Origin: Planctomycetota bacterium | GTDB taxonomy: Bacteria; Planctomycetota; Brocadiia; Brocadiales; Bathyanammoxibiaceae | Reading direction: 5' to 3' | Length of the DNA stretch: 22,073 bases | NCBI GenBank assembly: GCA_030598065.1 | Contig: JAUVQR010000005.1 | Location: 1-22,073 of the forward strand | In this document: piece by piece, positions 7,183 to 14,775 of the stretch | Numbering within the stretch: position 1 is the first letter of the stretch | Layout of the letters: each line of letters starts with the position of its first letter | Translations under genes and position numbers: made by a program | Notes under the pieces: model-generated | What the model was told of the DNA's origin: nothing | The model's database searches: none | The model's input: the letters and a program-made list of their open reading frames with translations, nothing else

Positions 7183-8051
7183 AAGACTATCTGCGTACCG
7201 ATACCCTTGTCTGTAAATATCTCGAGTAAAAGAGAGTGAGATATCCTGCCGTCGATTATATGGGCCTTTTTCACGCCGGACTCCATGGCCCTGAGACATG
7301 CCCACGACTTGGGCAGCATACCGCCCCCTATCACCCCGCTCTCCACAAGAGACATCACCTCCGCCTTGGACAGGCTGGAAACGGTGGAATCATCATGAAC
7401 GGGGTCTGACATTATGCCGTGCGTGTTCGAGAGAAACACCAGTTTCTCCACCTTCAGGGAACCAGCTATGAATGAGGCCACACTGTCGGCGTTTACGTTC
7501 AACAAGCCGTCTCGCCCGCCAGCTATCGGCGGTATAACAGGTATCTTGCCGGCCTTGCACGCCTTATTAAAGGCCCTTTCGTCTATAGATAACAGGTCCC
7601 CCACATGACCCAGGTCTATCTTCTTGCCGCCCTCATCGGTAATCATGTGCTTCTGCGCCTTTAGAGGAGGATGCCCGTCTCTCCACAGATTGACGCCGTC
7701 ACAATCAAGGCCTTCCAGCTCGCTGATAATCCCTTTGTTAATGTCGTTTATAAGTATGTCCACCACTATATCAAGCGTTTCCTGGTCGGTCACGCGATGC
7801 CCATGTACAAACCTGGGCTCTTTGCCCCTCCTGGCCATCTCCTCGCTGATGTGAGGACCGCCCCCATGCACCAGTATCGGCCTCATGCCCACGGTCTTCA
7901 TGAAGACCACGTCCTCAAGGAGCCCGCGGAGCTCCCCGACCGAAGCCAGGGCGCTACCACCCAGCTTAATTACAACCAGTTTATCCCTGAATGCCCTTAT
8001 GTATGGCAGGGCCTCTATCAGTATGTCCGCCTTATGTATTGCCTCTTCCAC
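7179..8051 (-). CDS. argB: Acetylglutamate kinase
   Basis: The enzyme phosphorylates N-acetylglutamate with ATP, the second and often controlling step of arginine synthesis. The amino-acid kinase fold is clear: the N-terminal helix EEAIHKADILIEALPYI, then VVIKLGGSAL with the ATP-binding lysine and glycines, ILVHGGGPHIS, and the late segments VIPPIAGG, NVNADSVASFIAG and SGVIGGGMLPK. The frame is open up to 8129, but the best start is the GTG at 8049-8051. It places the protein at the usual 290 residues beginning MEEAIHKADIL, has AGAGAGGGGAG-type purine-rich ribosome-site sequence just before it, and lies 24 bases after a predicted transcription start. A start at 8129 would lie upstream of that transcription start. 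It is the first gene of a run with the Mla-type transporter. The other arginine genes argD and argF are some 3 kb away in a separate run. Confidence 0.96.
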   Translation of the reverse strand: MEEAIHKADILIEALPYIRAFRDKLVVIKLGGSALASVGELRGLLEDVVFMKTVGMRPILVHGGGPHISEEMARRGKEPRFVHGHRVTDQETLDIVVDILINDINKGIISELEGLDCDGVNLWRDGHPPLKAQKHMITDEGGKKIDLGHVGDLLSIDERAFNKACKAGKIPVIPPIAGGRDGLLNVNADSVASFIAGSLKVEKLVFLSNTHGIMSDPVHDDSTVSSLSKAEVMSLVESGVIGGGMLPKSWACLRAMESGVKKAHIIDGRISHSLLLEIFTDKGIGTQIVL

Positions 8052-8081
8052 AGCTCCCCTCTCTTGAATCCGGTTCACGAA

Positions 8082-8110
8082 ACTATAACACCTGCCGCCC
8101 TTTGCGTCAA
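8082..8110 (-). promoter_or_regulatory. Promoter for argB-mlaE-mlaF-mlaD
   Basis: On the minus strand TTGACG (8110-8105) is followed after exactly 17 bases by TATAGT (8087-8082). Each box matches five of six consensus bases. The predicted start near 8075 leaves about 24 bases to the GTG of argB and rules out the longer frame that begins at 8129. It is arranged back to back with the plus-strand promoters at 8148-8208. Confidence 0.75.
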
Positions 8111-8147
8111 TTGCATAACACCAGTACATTTAACGCCATACGACTTG

Positions 8148-8176
8148 TTGACTACGCCCGACGGTAGAACTATAAT
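8148..8176 (+). promoter_or_regulatory. Strong sigma-70-type promoter upstream of the orphan membrane protein
   Basis: TTGACT (8148-8153) and a perfect TATAAT (8171-8176) are 17 bases apart, so eleven of twelve consensus bases match. The start would be near 8183, giving a leader of about 47 bases before the ATG at 8230. Confidence 0.75.
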
Positions 8177-8178
8177 AG

Positions 8179-8208
8179 TTGACACGCATTATCAGTCTTA
8201 ACGATACG
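8179..8208 (+). promoter_or_regulatory. Possible second, tandem promoter
   Basis: A perfect TTGACA (8179-8184) follows the first promoter immediately. The best -10 candidate, GATACG (8203-8208), is 18 bases on and matches only at the central ATA, so this is much weaker evidence. The TTG of this box could be mistaken for the start codon of the downstream gene. Confidence 0.35.
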
Positions 8209-8229
8209 TACCAGGACGGGAGGTTTCCA

Positions 8230-8715
8230 ATGAAGTTCCTAAAGAGCGGATACCCGCTTGCAGTATATGTAGTCTCCGTACTTTCCCTTGTTTTAATATA
8301 CGAGACCACCGTGCAGGGGACCTATAGCCGGAACATCTTCATGTACGGGGGCGCTCCGACCATACCTGCGCCGGATGAGACATACAACCCGGACATGACC
8401 ACCTTAAAGGTGGAAGAGAAGTTCATGTACGAAATAGCATTGCCGAAAGAACAGCTGGAAAAAGGCGAGATAACGCCGGACGACCTGGAACTGATACCCG
8501 TGGAGGACAAGGACAAGATAATCTTCCACCAGATCGAGTGCCACTACTACAGGCCGGTCACCGAGAGACACACCAGGACCACCGATACCATGATATGCAA
8601 CCGCACCCGCCAGGGCACCGAGTACTGGCTGACCGACAAGACCCGGTTTGTCGAGTGGGAAGACTGGTCCGACTGGGTCACGCTGCCCAGAAAGGGCGTG
8701 GCAAAGAAGGACTAA
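8230..8715 (+). CDS. Membrane-anchored protein of unknown function
   Basis: I do not recognise this protein. From the ATG at 8230, which has a GGGAGG ribosome site at the right distance, it has 161 residues. One hydrophobic segment near the N-terminus (about residues 8-24, PLAVYVVSVLSLVLIYE) should be a signal anchor, leaving the rest outside the cytoplasm. The soluble part is acidic with many Glu, Asp, Thr and aromatic residues. It contains two cysteines (in IECHYY and MICNRT) about 20 residues apart that could form a disulphide, and a Trp-rich tail (VEWEDWSDW). A Pro-rich stretch (GGAPTIPAPDETYNPD) links anchor and domain. It stands alone between divergent argB and a convergent MATE gene and has its own strong promoter, so it is probably a well-expressed single-gene unit. 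Confidence 0.8.
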   Translation: MKFLKSGYPLAVYVVSVLSLVLIYETTVQGTYSRNIFMYGGAPTIPAPDETYNPDMTTLKVEEKFMYEIALPKEQLEKGEITPDDLELIPVEDKDKIIFHQIECHYYRPVTERHTRTTDTMICNRTRQGTEYWLTDKTRFVEWEDWSDWVTLPRKGVAKKD

Positions 8716-8879
8716 ATAGTCTGGTTTTGGGTGATTGCTTACTACAAGCGTTACAAAAGCCCGCATGCGTCAAATGTCATTCTGAGCGAAGCGCTGAGCA
8801 AAGCGTAGGGGCACAGCGGCCTGCCCCTACAATAAGATTACGGTGCGTCAAGACGCACCCTACACACAGCAGTCCTTCA
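8716..8879. repeat. Intergenic palindromic repeats between convergent genes
   Basis: The gap between two gene ends holds several repeat pieces. The 17-mer TGTCATTCTGAGCGAAG (8775-8791) recurs exactly at 18916-18932. CTGAGCGAAGCG (8782-8793) is repeated next to itself as CTGAGCAAAGCG (8794-8805). GTAGGGGCA (8805-8813) pairs with TGCCCCTAC (8822-8830), and GGTGCGTC-AA-GACGCACC is a perfect hairpin (8842-8859). No gene and no T-run terminator was seen. These are probably dispersed non-coding repeats that may also help end convergent transcripts. Confidence 0.75.
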
Positions 8880-10229
8880 CTACACCTCCACCCGCCGCCA
8901 TCTGCCGCGGCGGTACATTATGAAGACGGCTATGGCGCGGAGTATCCAGTCGAGGGCTGCGGCCAGCCAGACCCCGCCGAGCCCCCAGCCAAATACAATC
9001 CCGAAGAGATACGCCGCCGGAACGTGAAAAAGAAACGTCCCGATGATTGTAATCACCATCGGACTCACGGTATCTCCGGCGCCCCTCAGCCCCCCTGCGT
9101 ATACCATGTAGACGGCGAGCGCCGGCTGCTCGATTGCGGCAATCATCACGCATAGCACGGCCAGCTTCATCACGTCCTCTTCCGGCGAAAAGATGCCGAC
9201 CAGTTGAGCCGGAATTAGCAGAAACAGGGCCCCAAACGTACACATGATTATCAGGGCGCATATACAGCTTCTCTTCATGCTGAGCCGCGCAAGGTTCTGA
9301 TTCCCGGCGCCCAGGCTCTGCCCGACCAGCGTGGCCGTGGAGACGGCCAGCGCGTAACCCGGCATAAACGAGAATGACTCTACCCTTATAGCCACCTGGT
9401 GAGCCGCCAGCGCCGAAGTGCCCAACATCGCCACAATCTTCAAAAATACCAGATAGCCGGCCTGGGTGAGAAAGGCGTCCAGGGCCGCGGGCATGGATAT
9501 CCGGAGAATTCTTCTTATAATATCCATGTCCACAGGGAACATGTTGCCTACCGTTACCGTAATCAGCGCCTTCCCCCGGAACAGGATAACGAGCACCAGT
9601 AGCGCCCCCGCCACGTAAGATATGGCGGTGCCCCATGCCGCGCCGGCCACCTCCATCCTCGGGAATATCCAGATGCCGAATATCAGGAGCCAGTTGAATA
9701 AAACGTTCAGGCAGTTCATTACCAGCGTAATGATCAGCGGGGTTCTGGCGTCGCCTGCTCCCCTGAAGGCGGCATTGCAGGACAACATTATCAACCTGCA
9801 CGGCAGGAAACAGATGACAATCCTGAAGTAAAGCCCGCCCAGTTCCGCCACCTGCGGCTCCGCGCTCATAAAGTAAAGGACGTTCACGGCGGAAAGATAA
9901 AGAATCGGGGCGATGCAAACCCCAATGGCCGTGGCCAGCAGCAGGGACTGCGCCGCCGCCCGCTCTGCAACCGGTTTTTCCATGGCCCCCATGTATCTGG
10001 CCACAAGGCTGACCGTGCCAACCGAGGCGGAGGAAAAAACAATCGTCAAAACGAAGTTAAGCGCACCCGCAAGACCTACCGCGGCAATCGCCTCCGTACC
10101 GAGCTTACCTACCATGATGAGGTCAACAACAAACACCATCATGTGAAGCATGTTCTCCATGGCGGCCGGGACGGCCAGGCGGGCTATGTTGCTGTTGAGG
10201 TTTTCCTCTGTAGGTTCAAGTGTGTACAT
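8880..10229 (-). CDS. MATE family multidrug/Na+ (or H+) antiporter
   Basis: MATE proteins export organic cations or other small molecules in exchange for Na+ or H+ across the inner membrane. The 449-residue product fits the usual length and has about twelve hydrophobic segments in two similar halves. Family sequence is visible in AAVGLAGALNF, SVGTVSLVARYMGAMEK, NAAFRGAGDARTPLIITLVMN near the middle and the equivalent GGLRGAGDTVSPMVITIIG in the second half. The ATG at 10227-10229 lies only about five bases after the start predicted from the promoter at 10241-10268, so the message may be almost leaderless; no better start gives a full first helix. The substrate cannot be told from sequence. It runs divergently from the acpS operon and might serve it, but may be unrelated. 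Confidence 0.93.
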   Translation of the reverse strand: MYTLEPTEENLNSNIARLAVPAAMENMLHMMVFVVDLIMVGKLGTEAIAAVGLAGALNFVLTIVFSSASVGTVSLVARYMGAMEKPVAERAAAQSLLLATAIGVCIAPILYLSAVNVLYFMSAEPQVAELGGLYFRIVICFLPCRLIMLSCNAAFRGAGDARTPLIITLVMNCLNVLFNWLLIFGIWIFPRMEVAGAAWGTAISYVAGALLVLVILFRGKALITVTVGNMFPVDMDIIRRILRISMPAALDAFLTQAGYLVFLKIVAMLGTSALAAHQVAIRVESFSFMPGYALAVSTATLVGQSLGAGNQNLARLSMKRSCICALIIMCTFGALFLLIPAQLVGIFSPEEDVMKLAVLCVMIAAIEQPALAVYMVYAGGLRGAGDTVSPMVITIIGTFLFHVPAAYLFGIVFGWGLGGVWLAAALDWILRAIAVFIMYRRGRWRRVEV

Positions 10230-10240
10230 CGGAACAGGCC

Positions 10241-10268
10241 ATTATATGCTATCTCTTTGAGCTGTCAA
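10241..10268 (-). promoter_or_regulatory. Promoter for the MATE transporter gene
   Basis: On the minus strand a perfect TTGACA (10268-10263) and a perfect TATAAT (10246-10241) are separated by 16 bases. Transcription should begin near 10234, only a few bases before the ATG at 10229. Confidence 0.75.
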
Positions 10269-10313
10269 CGTTAAGGGCACATATGGTCATTACATGGCAC
10301 AATCAATTTCTCG

Positions 10314-10342
10314 TTGACATCCATTGCCACAACCGATAGAAT
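10314..10342 (+). promoter_or_regulatory. Promoter of the acpS-radical SAM-ketosynthase operon
   Basis: A perfect TTGACA (10314-10319) and TAGAAT (10337-10342) are exactly 17 bases apart. The start would be near 10349, leaving about 43 bases before the acpS GTG. Because the -35 box begins with TTG, the acpS frame seems to begin here, but this cannot be translated from this promoter. It is the only strong promoter I see for the whole plus-strand cluster. Confidence 0.75.
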
Positions 10343-10391
10343 CCGTACACTTATAGATTGTTTTCTACCGTGCATTTTTAGAGGAGTGGGG

Positions 10392-10766
10392 GTGTTCATA
10401 GGCATAGACCTGGTAGAAGTAGAACGCATCCAGGACCTTTTTACCAGGCATAAGTCTTTTTTGGGACGTGTCTACACCCCGGGAGAGATAGAATACAGCT
10501 TCTCTAAGAAAAATACGTTTGAGCACCTGGCCGCCAGATTTGCCATAAAAGAGGCCGTTGTGAAGGCCCTGGGCACGGGGATGAAGTGGACAGACATTGA
10601 GATGCTAAATGATTCTTCGGGAAGGCCTTACCTCAATCTACATGGCAGGGCGAAGGAAATGGCAAAGGAAAAGGGCGTGGGTGCGTGGGATGTCTCTGTA
10701 ACGCACACCAAAGGACACGCGATAGGGCAGGTATTATTGGTAACCGGCACGCCGTCACGCAAATGA
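10392..10766 (+). CDS. acpS: Holo-[acyl-carrier-protein] synthase (4'-phosphopantetheinyl transferase)
   Basis: The enzyme transfers 4'-phosphopantetheine from CoA to the serine of acyl carrier protein, turning it into the active form. The product has 124 residues, the standard length for the short AcpS type. It begins with the signature FIGIDLVEVERI (the Asp and Glu take part in Mg2+ binding), followed by LAARFAIKEAVVKALGTG with the conserved FAxKEA core, GRPYLNL and the C-terminal WDVSVTHTKGHAIGQVLL. The start is a GTG at 10392 with GAGGAG five bases upstream. The frame is open further left, but that stretch contains the promoter. It heads the plus-strand cluster of lipid genes, suggesting it serves their carrier protein, although no carrier protein gene is in the window. 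Confidence 0.94.
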   Translation: MFIGIDLVEVERIQDLFTRHKSFLGRVYTPGEIEYSFSKKNTFEHLAARFAIKEAVVKALGTGMKWTDIEMLNDSSGRPYLNLHGRAKEMAKEKGVGAWDVSVTHTKGHAIGQVLLVTGTPSRK

Positions 10767-10839
10767 GCGTTTTGCGTGAACGTACTCAATCAGGGCAAAT
10801 GATACAGGCACGACAAGAATACGTGGAAAGAGAACCGTA

Positions 10840-12318
10840 ATGGCAAACAAAAGAAAACTGGTGCTTATCAACCCGCATCCAAAGGGAAACGTGGGCGAAG
10901 AGAACGTCTCCGTGCTGACCCAGATGCCGGTAAACCTGGGATATCTGATATCATTGACCCCGGAGCACTGGGACGTGGACATAATAGACGAGACCCAGGA
11001 ACATGCCATAGACGACAACGACAACCTCGCCTTCCCGGGGGCGGACCTGGTCGGCATAACGTCTGTCAGCTATCAGGCCCCGCGGGCGTATAAGATAGCG
11101 GCCGCCTGCCGGAAGAAAGGTATTCCGGTGGTGATGGGCGGCGTGCATGCGACCATTTACCCCAATGAGGTGGCCAAGCACGTAGACTGCGTGGTGCAGA
11201 GGGAGGCCGTCTCTATCTGGGAAACACTTTTGTCGGACTTTGAGCACGGACGCCTCCAGAAGCTCTACGAAGGAGGTCTGACGCCCCTTGAAAATCTTAA
11301 GTTAATCTACCCCGACCGCGAATTCCTGAAAGAAAAATACGGATACCGTTACTCCGGCATTACAACAACGGCCGGTTGCCCGTTCACCTGTGAATTTTGC
11401 TCTGTGCCGCAGGCCCAGGGGCAAAAGTACCGCGAGAGGCCCATTGAAGACGTACTGGATGAAATGCAGGCCATCGAGGGTAAGTTCCGGGGGCTGGTGC
11501 TCACGGACGAAAATTTCTACGGACACAGTAAGAAGTCGAACGAAAGGGTCAGAAGCCTGTTCAAGGAGATGGTGGACAGGGGGATTTACCAGAACTGGTT
11601 CGGTTTTACCTCGCTCAACATATTTGAGGACGACGAGACCCTGGACTACATGGTCAGGAGCGGTTGCGTCGGAGTGCTCATAGGGATAGAGTCATTGAAC
11701 AAAGACGCCCTGGAGTCGATGAACAAGCACGTCAACCTGCGAATAACGATAGACAAGTATTACGAAGCGATTAATAACATCCGCAAGCATGGCATAGCCG
11801 TGTGGGGAACCGTAATCTTTGGCAACGACGCTGACTCGGTGGACACATTCGACGAGGTTGCAGATTTTGTGCTGGATACCAACCTTGATATAATGACCTG
11901 CGGAATACTTTGCCCGTTTATCAACACACCTCTCTACAAACGCCTGGAGAAGGGCAACAGGCTCTTCCGCACTGATTTCCCGGACGATTGGGTACATTAC
12001 ACGTCCCACCACCTCGTTCACATCCTTAACAACCTTTCCATTCATGAACTGTCTGACGGGATGGAACGCCTAAAAGAGCGTCTTTGGTCCACGGAGGTTA
12101 TCAGGAAAAGGTTCCAAAATTCGAGACAGGTGCTCAACAACAACAATTCCGCCATGTTTGCCCTCAAGGTCAACTGGGACTGGCGGGAAGTCATTGCACA
12201 CTTCATCGACAACCTGAACAAACTGGAAGCCTCCGGCGTCTACCAAGAAGCCCTCGACCGAATTGGCAAGAAGGAAAGATTCAACGAGGCCTCCAGCCTG
12301 CTAACCACAAAGGTCTAG
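10840..12318 (+). CDS. B12-binding-domain radical SAM protein (first paralog)
   Basis: Proteins of this class bind cobalamin in an N-terminal Rossmann-like domain and a [4Fe-4S] cluster in a radical SAM barrel, and perform radical methylations, cyclisations or rearrangements. The 492-residue product has a B12-binding-like domain (about 1-135) with SVSYQAPRAYKIA and IPVVMGGVHATIYP, then the radical SAM motif C180-x3-C184-x2-C187 in AGCPFTCEFCSVP. The DxHxxG cobalamin-ligand motif is not seen, as in many of this class. The usual GEGE-like turn after the B12 domain reads QREAVS here. The ATG has GGAAAGAG upstream. It lies 73 bases after acpS and 16 before the ketosynthase. It is clearly paralogous to the protein at 19309-20754, sharing the N-terminal NPHPxG motif and FCSVPxxQGQKYRERPxEDV. 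A role in forming strained rings of ladderane-type lipids has been proposed for such genes in anammox bacteria but is not demonstrated here. Confidence 0.9.
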   Translation: MANKRKLVLINPHPKGNVGEENVSVLTQMPVNLGYLISLTPEHWDVDIIDETQEHAIDDNDNLAFPGADLVGITSVSYQAPRAYKIAAACRKKGIPVVMGGVHATIYPNEVAKHVDCVVQREAVSIWETLLSDFEHGRLQKLYEGGLTPLENLKLIYPDREFLKEKYGYRYSGITTTAGCPFTCEFCSVPQAQGQKYRERPIEDVLDEMQAIEGKFRGLVLTDENFYGHSKKSNERVRSLFKEMVDRGIYQNWFGFTSLNIFEDDETLDYMVRSGCVGVLIGIESLNKDALESMNKHVNLRITIDKYYEAINNIRKHGIAVWGTVIFGNDADSVDTFDEVADFVLDTNLDIMTCGILCPFINTPLYKRLEKGNRLFRTDFPDDWVHYTSHHLVHILNNLSIHELSDGMERLKERLWSTEVIRKRFQNSRQVLNNNNSAMFALKVNWDWREVIAHFIDNLNKLEASGVYQEALDRIGKKERFNEASSLLTTKV

Positions 12319-12334
12319 AAGAGATACCCATATT

Positions 12335-13540
12335 ATGTCCAGAGTAGTTGTAACAGGCCTTGGTTTAGTGACAGCCATTGGTTCAAACTTAAAGGAATCC
12401 TGGGAAGCGATGCTTAACGCCCAGGACGGTACCGCAGAAATCACATCGTTTGACACCTCCAAGTACAGGGTCCACCGCGCCTGCGAATTAAAGTCTTTGA
12501 ATTCAAACGGCAACAATAAGCAGAAGGAAAAATATAACGTTTACGATTGCCTGTACGCAGCGGCCAAAGACGCCTTTCAGGACAGCGGCATATCCGATTG
12601 CCAGCACCTTCAGCCCGACAGAGTGGGTATTTCCATCGGGACACTGGCCGGAGAGCTATCCGCCTTTGAGCAGACGCTCAGGAAACACCCCAACAACAAG
12701 GCTGACGGGTTCAGTATGGACGTGGTCTGCAGTTATCCTCCCATGACCCTGTCTACCCAACTGGCGGAAGATTTCAACGTTGAAGGCCCTAACGTTATAC
12801 TGATAAACGCCTGCTCATCGGGCAACCATGCACTGTGCTGGGCCTTCGACATGCTGCAGGACGGAAGTGTCGACGCGATGGTGGTGGGCGGCAGCGACGT
12901 GGTGCCGCAAACGGAATTTACCCACTTCCACAACCTGAAGGCGCTGGCGCCGGAAAAATGCCAGCCCTTTGACAAGAACAGGCAGGGCCTGGTGGTGGGC
13001 GCAGGAGCCGGAGTGCTCATCCTTGAGACCTTTGAACACGCGAAGAAGCGCGACGCAAAAATATATGCGGAAGTCATGGGCTACGGCCTTAGCAGTGACG
13101 GTTTTCACATGACCGCTCCTCACCCGAAAGGAGTAGGCGCCATCAGGGCTATGGAAAAGGCCCTCACACACTCAAAGCTCTCTTACAAGGACATAGACTA
13201 TATAAGCGCGCACGGCACGGGTACGTCGCTAAACGACAAGATGGAGACGCTTGCACTCAAGGCCGTCTTCAAGGAAAGGGCTAAAGAGACCCCGTGCAGT
13301 TCGGTGAAGTCTATGATCGGCCATACCATGGGGGCCGCAAGCGCCATCGAGTCGGTAGTTTGTTGTCAGACGATAAGTTCCGGTGAACTCCCGCCAACCA
13401 TAAATTACGAGACAAAGGACCCGGAATGCGACCTGGACTGCGTACCGAATGAGGCGCGAAAAAAGCCGGTTAAATTCGCCCTGAATAATTCCTTTGCCTT
13501 TGGCGGTAACAATGCCAGTACTGTCTTTGGTAGGGTATGA
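12335..13540 (+). CDS. Beta-ketoacyl-ACP synthase, FabF-like, catalytically complete (KS-alpha)
   Basis: The enzyme would elongate an acyl chain by decarboxylative condensation with malonyl-ACP. The 401-residue product has the full thiolase-fold ketosynthase layout. The nucleophile is C160 in NACSSGNHAL, the first histidine H293 is in SAHGTGTSLND, the second, H330, is in KSMIGHTMGAAS with the conserved K325, and the Gly-rich NNSFAFGGNNAS is at the C-terminus. It belongs to the FabF/KS-II group but is more divergent than a housekeeping FabF and lies beside a degenerate partner. Its TGA overlaps the next ATG (ATGA at 13537-13540), which suggests the two proteins are made in equal amounts and form a heterodimer like the KS-alpha/KS-beta pairs of type II polyketide synthases. 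No housekeeping fab cluster is near. Confidence 0.93.
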   Translation: MSRVVVTGLGLVTAIGSNLKESWEAMLNAQDGTAEITSFDTSKYRVHRACELKSLNSNGNNKQKEKYNVYDCLYAAAKDAFQDSGISDCQHLQPDRVGISIGTLAGELSAFEQTLRKHPNNKADGFSMDVVCSYPPMTLSTQLAEDFNVEGPNVILINACSSGNHALCWAFDMLQDGSVDAMVVGGSDVVPQTEFTHFHNLKALAPEKCQPFDKNRQGLVVGAGAGVLILETFEHAKKRDAKIYAEVMGYGLSSDGFHMTAPHPKGVGAIRAMEKALTHSKLSYKDIDYISAHGTGTSLNDKMETLALKAVFKERAKETPCSSVKSMIGHTMGAASAIESVVCCQTISSGELPPTINYETKDPECDLDCVPNEARKKPVKFALNNSFAFGGNNASTVFGRV

Positions 13541-14775
13541 AAAGAAGGGTAGCAATAACCGGCATAGGCGTAATCTCTCCGCTGGGGTTTGGACATGAGG
13601 AGTTCTGGAAGAACCTCACCGAAGGCCGCACCGCGATAGGCCCGATAACGTCTCTGGACGTATCGAACTACCCCTGCAAATTGGCCGCGGAAGTCAAGGG
13701 CCTTAACCCGTCTGATTATCTGGGCGACAAGGGCCTCAAATATCTGACGAAAGGCACAAAGTTCCTTGCCTCCGCCTCAAAACTAGCCCTTGAAGACGCC
13801 GGCCTTATGCAGAGCAGCCACAACCCAGACGGCTTCGGTGTGATAATAGGCTCGGCTCTCGGCAACTATCCCCAAACCACTGACTACACGTATGTCATCC
13901 TCAAAGAGGGACCGGAAAAACTGCTGCCCATGGACAGTTATGACGTCGCTCTAAACTCGTCCACCAACTTTGCCTCGGTATTCTTTAAACTCACCGGTCC
14001 CTCAAGAACCATCACCTCGGGCTTCACGTCCAGCACCGACGCCATCGGCAACGCCTTCACCCTGGTGCAAAAAGGCAGGGCCGACGTGCTGATAGCCGGC
14101 GGGGTGGAACAGATATCTCTCGACAGTTACCTTATATTCCTGATGCGAAAACTGCTGGCGGGCTCACAAGACTCCACGCCGGAGATAAGCGCACCGTTCG
14201 ACATGCGTCGGAACGGGTTCATACTCAGCGAGGGCAGTTACGTCTTCGTGCTGGAGGATATGGAATCCGCGACCAGGCGGGGCGCGCGCATATACGCGGA
14301 AGCGACGGGTCACGGCTTGACCTACATGGGGGCAAAGAGGTTCAGCCTGGAAGAAAAGGTAGACAAGGCCAAGGCCGCCATGGAGCAGGCGCTCCAGCGG
14401 GCCGGGCAGCCGAAGGAGTCGCTTGCGTTAATCTGCGCCAACGGCAACTCCTCTACGCAAACGGACCTCATAGAGGCCAGGGCAATCCAGTCGCTGCTGG
14501 GGGACCGCACCAAGGAGGTGCCGGTCTGTTCCGTAAAGTCTCAGTGCGGTGAATGTTATGGCGCTTCCGGAGCGATGCAGATGGCCTTGTGCCTGCTGGC
14601 TATCGAGAAATCTGCCATCCCGCCCATGATAGGCTATGAAGTGCCAGACAAAGAGTGCGACCTGGGTTTTGTGCTCAATCAGGAGCGCAGGCAAGACACG
14701 AAGGTCGCAATGGTGAACAGCCTCGACCACGACGGAAACTGCTCCTGCCTTATACTTGAAAAAAGGGATATGTAA
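13537..14775 (+). CDS. Ketosynthase homolog lacking all three catalytic residues (chain-length-factor-like, KS-beta)
   Basis: The fold is that of a FabF-type ketosynthase over the whole 412 residues, from VAITGIGVISPLG at the N-terminus, but the active site is gone. At the Cys position after the conserved GP there is Phe163 (GFTSSTDAI), the first His is Asn302 (CANGNSSTQTD) and the second is Glu339 (KSQCGECYGASG); only Lys334 remains. In type II polyketide synthases a partner without the Cys (KS-beta or chain length factor) shapes the cavity and sets product length. The overlap with the complete ketosynthase upstream fits that role. Since the protein is full length and otherwise well conserved, it looks maintained by selection and not like a pseudogene. 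A structural role in a heterodimer is inference; decarboxylase activity seen in some Cys-less ketosynthases is another option. Confidence 0.9.
   Translation: MKRRVAITGIGVISPLGFGHEEFWKNLTEGRTAIGPITSLDVSNYPCKLAAEVKGLNPSDYLGDKGLKYLTKGTKFLASASKLALEDAGLMQSSHNPDGFGVIIGSALGNYPQTTDYTYVILKEGPEKLLPMDSYDVALNSSTNFASVFFKLTGPSRTITSGFTSSTDAIGNAFTLVQKGRADVLIAGGVEQISLDSYLIFLMRKLLAGSQDSTPEISAPFDMRRNGFILSEGSYVFVLEDMESATRRGARIYAEATGHGLTYMGAKRFSLEEKVDKAKAAMEQALQRAGQPKESLALICANGNSSTQTDLIEARAIQSLLGDRTKEVPVCSVKSQCGECYGASGAMQMALCLLAIEKSAIPPMIGYEVPDKECDLGFVLNQERRQDTKVAMVNSLDHDGNCSCLILEKRDM

Noticed and set aside
7183..7305. Longer mlaE beginning at 7305
   Set aside because: The extra 41 residues would be read from inside argB and do not fit the family. 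The ATG at 7182 forms a standard ATGA overlap.
8052..8129. Longer argB beginning at 8129
   Set aside because: The extra 26 residues do not resemble the family, and the promoter at 8082-8110 lies inside them.
8860..9918. Minus-strand frame of 352 codons overlapping the MATE gene
   Set aside because: It is the same strand in another frame. The MATE frame gives twelve hydrophobic segments and family motifs, while this one gives a charged Gly/Arg-rich sequence.
10314..10391. Longer acpS beginning with TTG at 10314
   Set aside because: The TTG is part of a perfect -35 box and the region lies before the predicted transcript start. The GTG at 10392 has a good ribosome site and gives the family length.
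13537..14775. Second ketosynthase as a pseudogene
   Set aside because: It is full length with an intact frame, conserved fold motifs and translational coupling; only the catalytic residues are changed, which fits a partner subunit better than decay.
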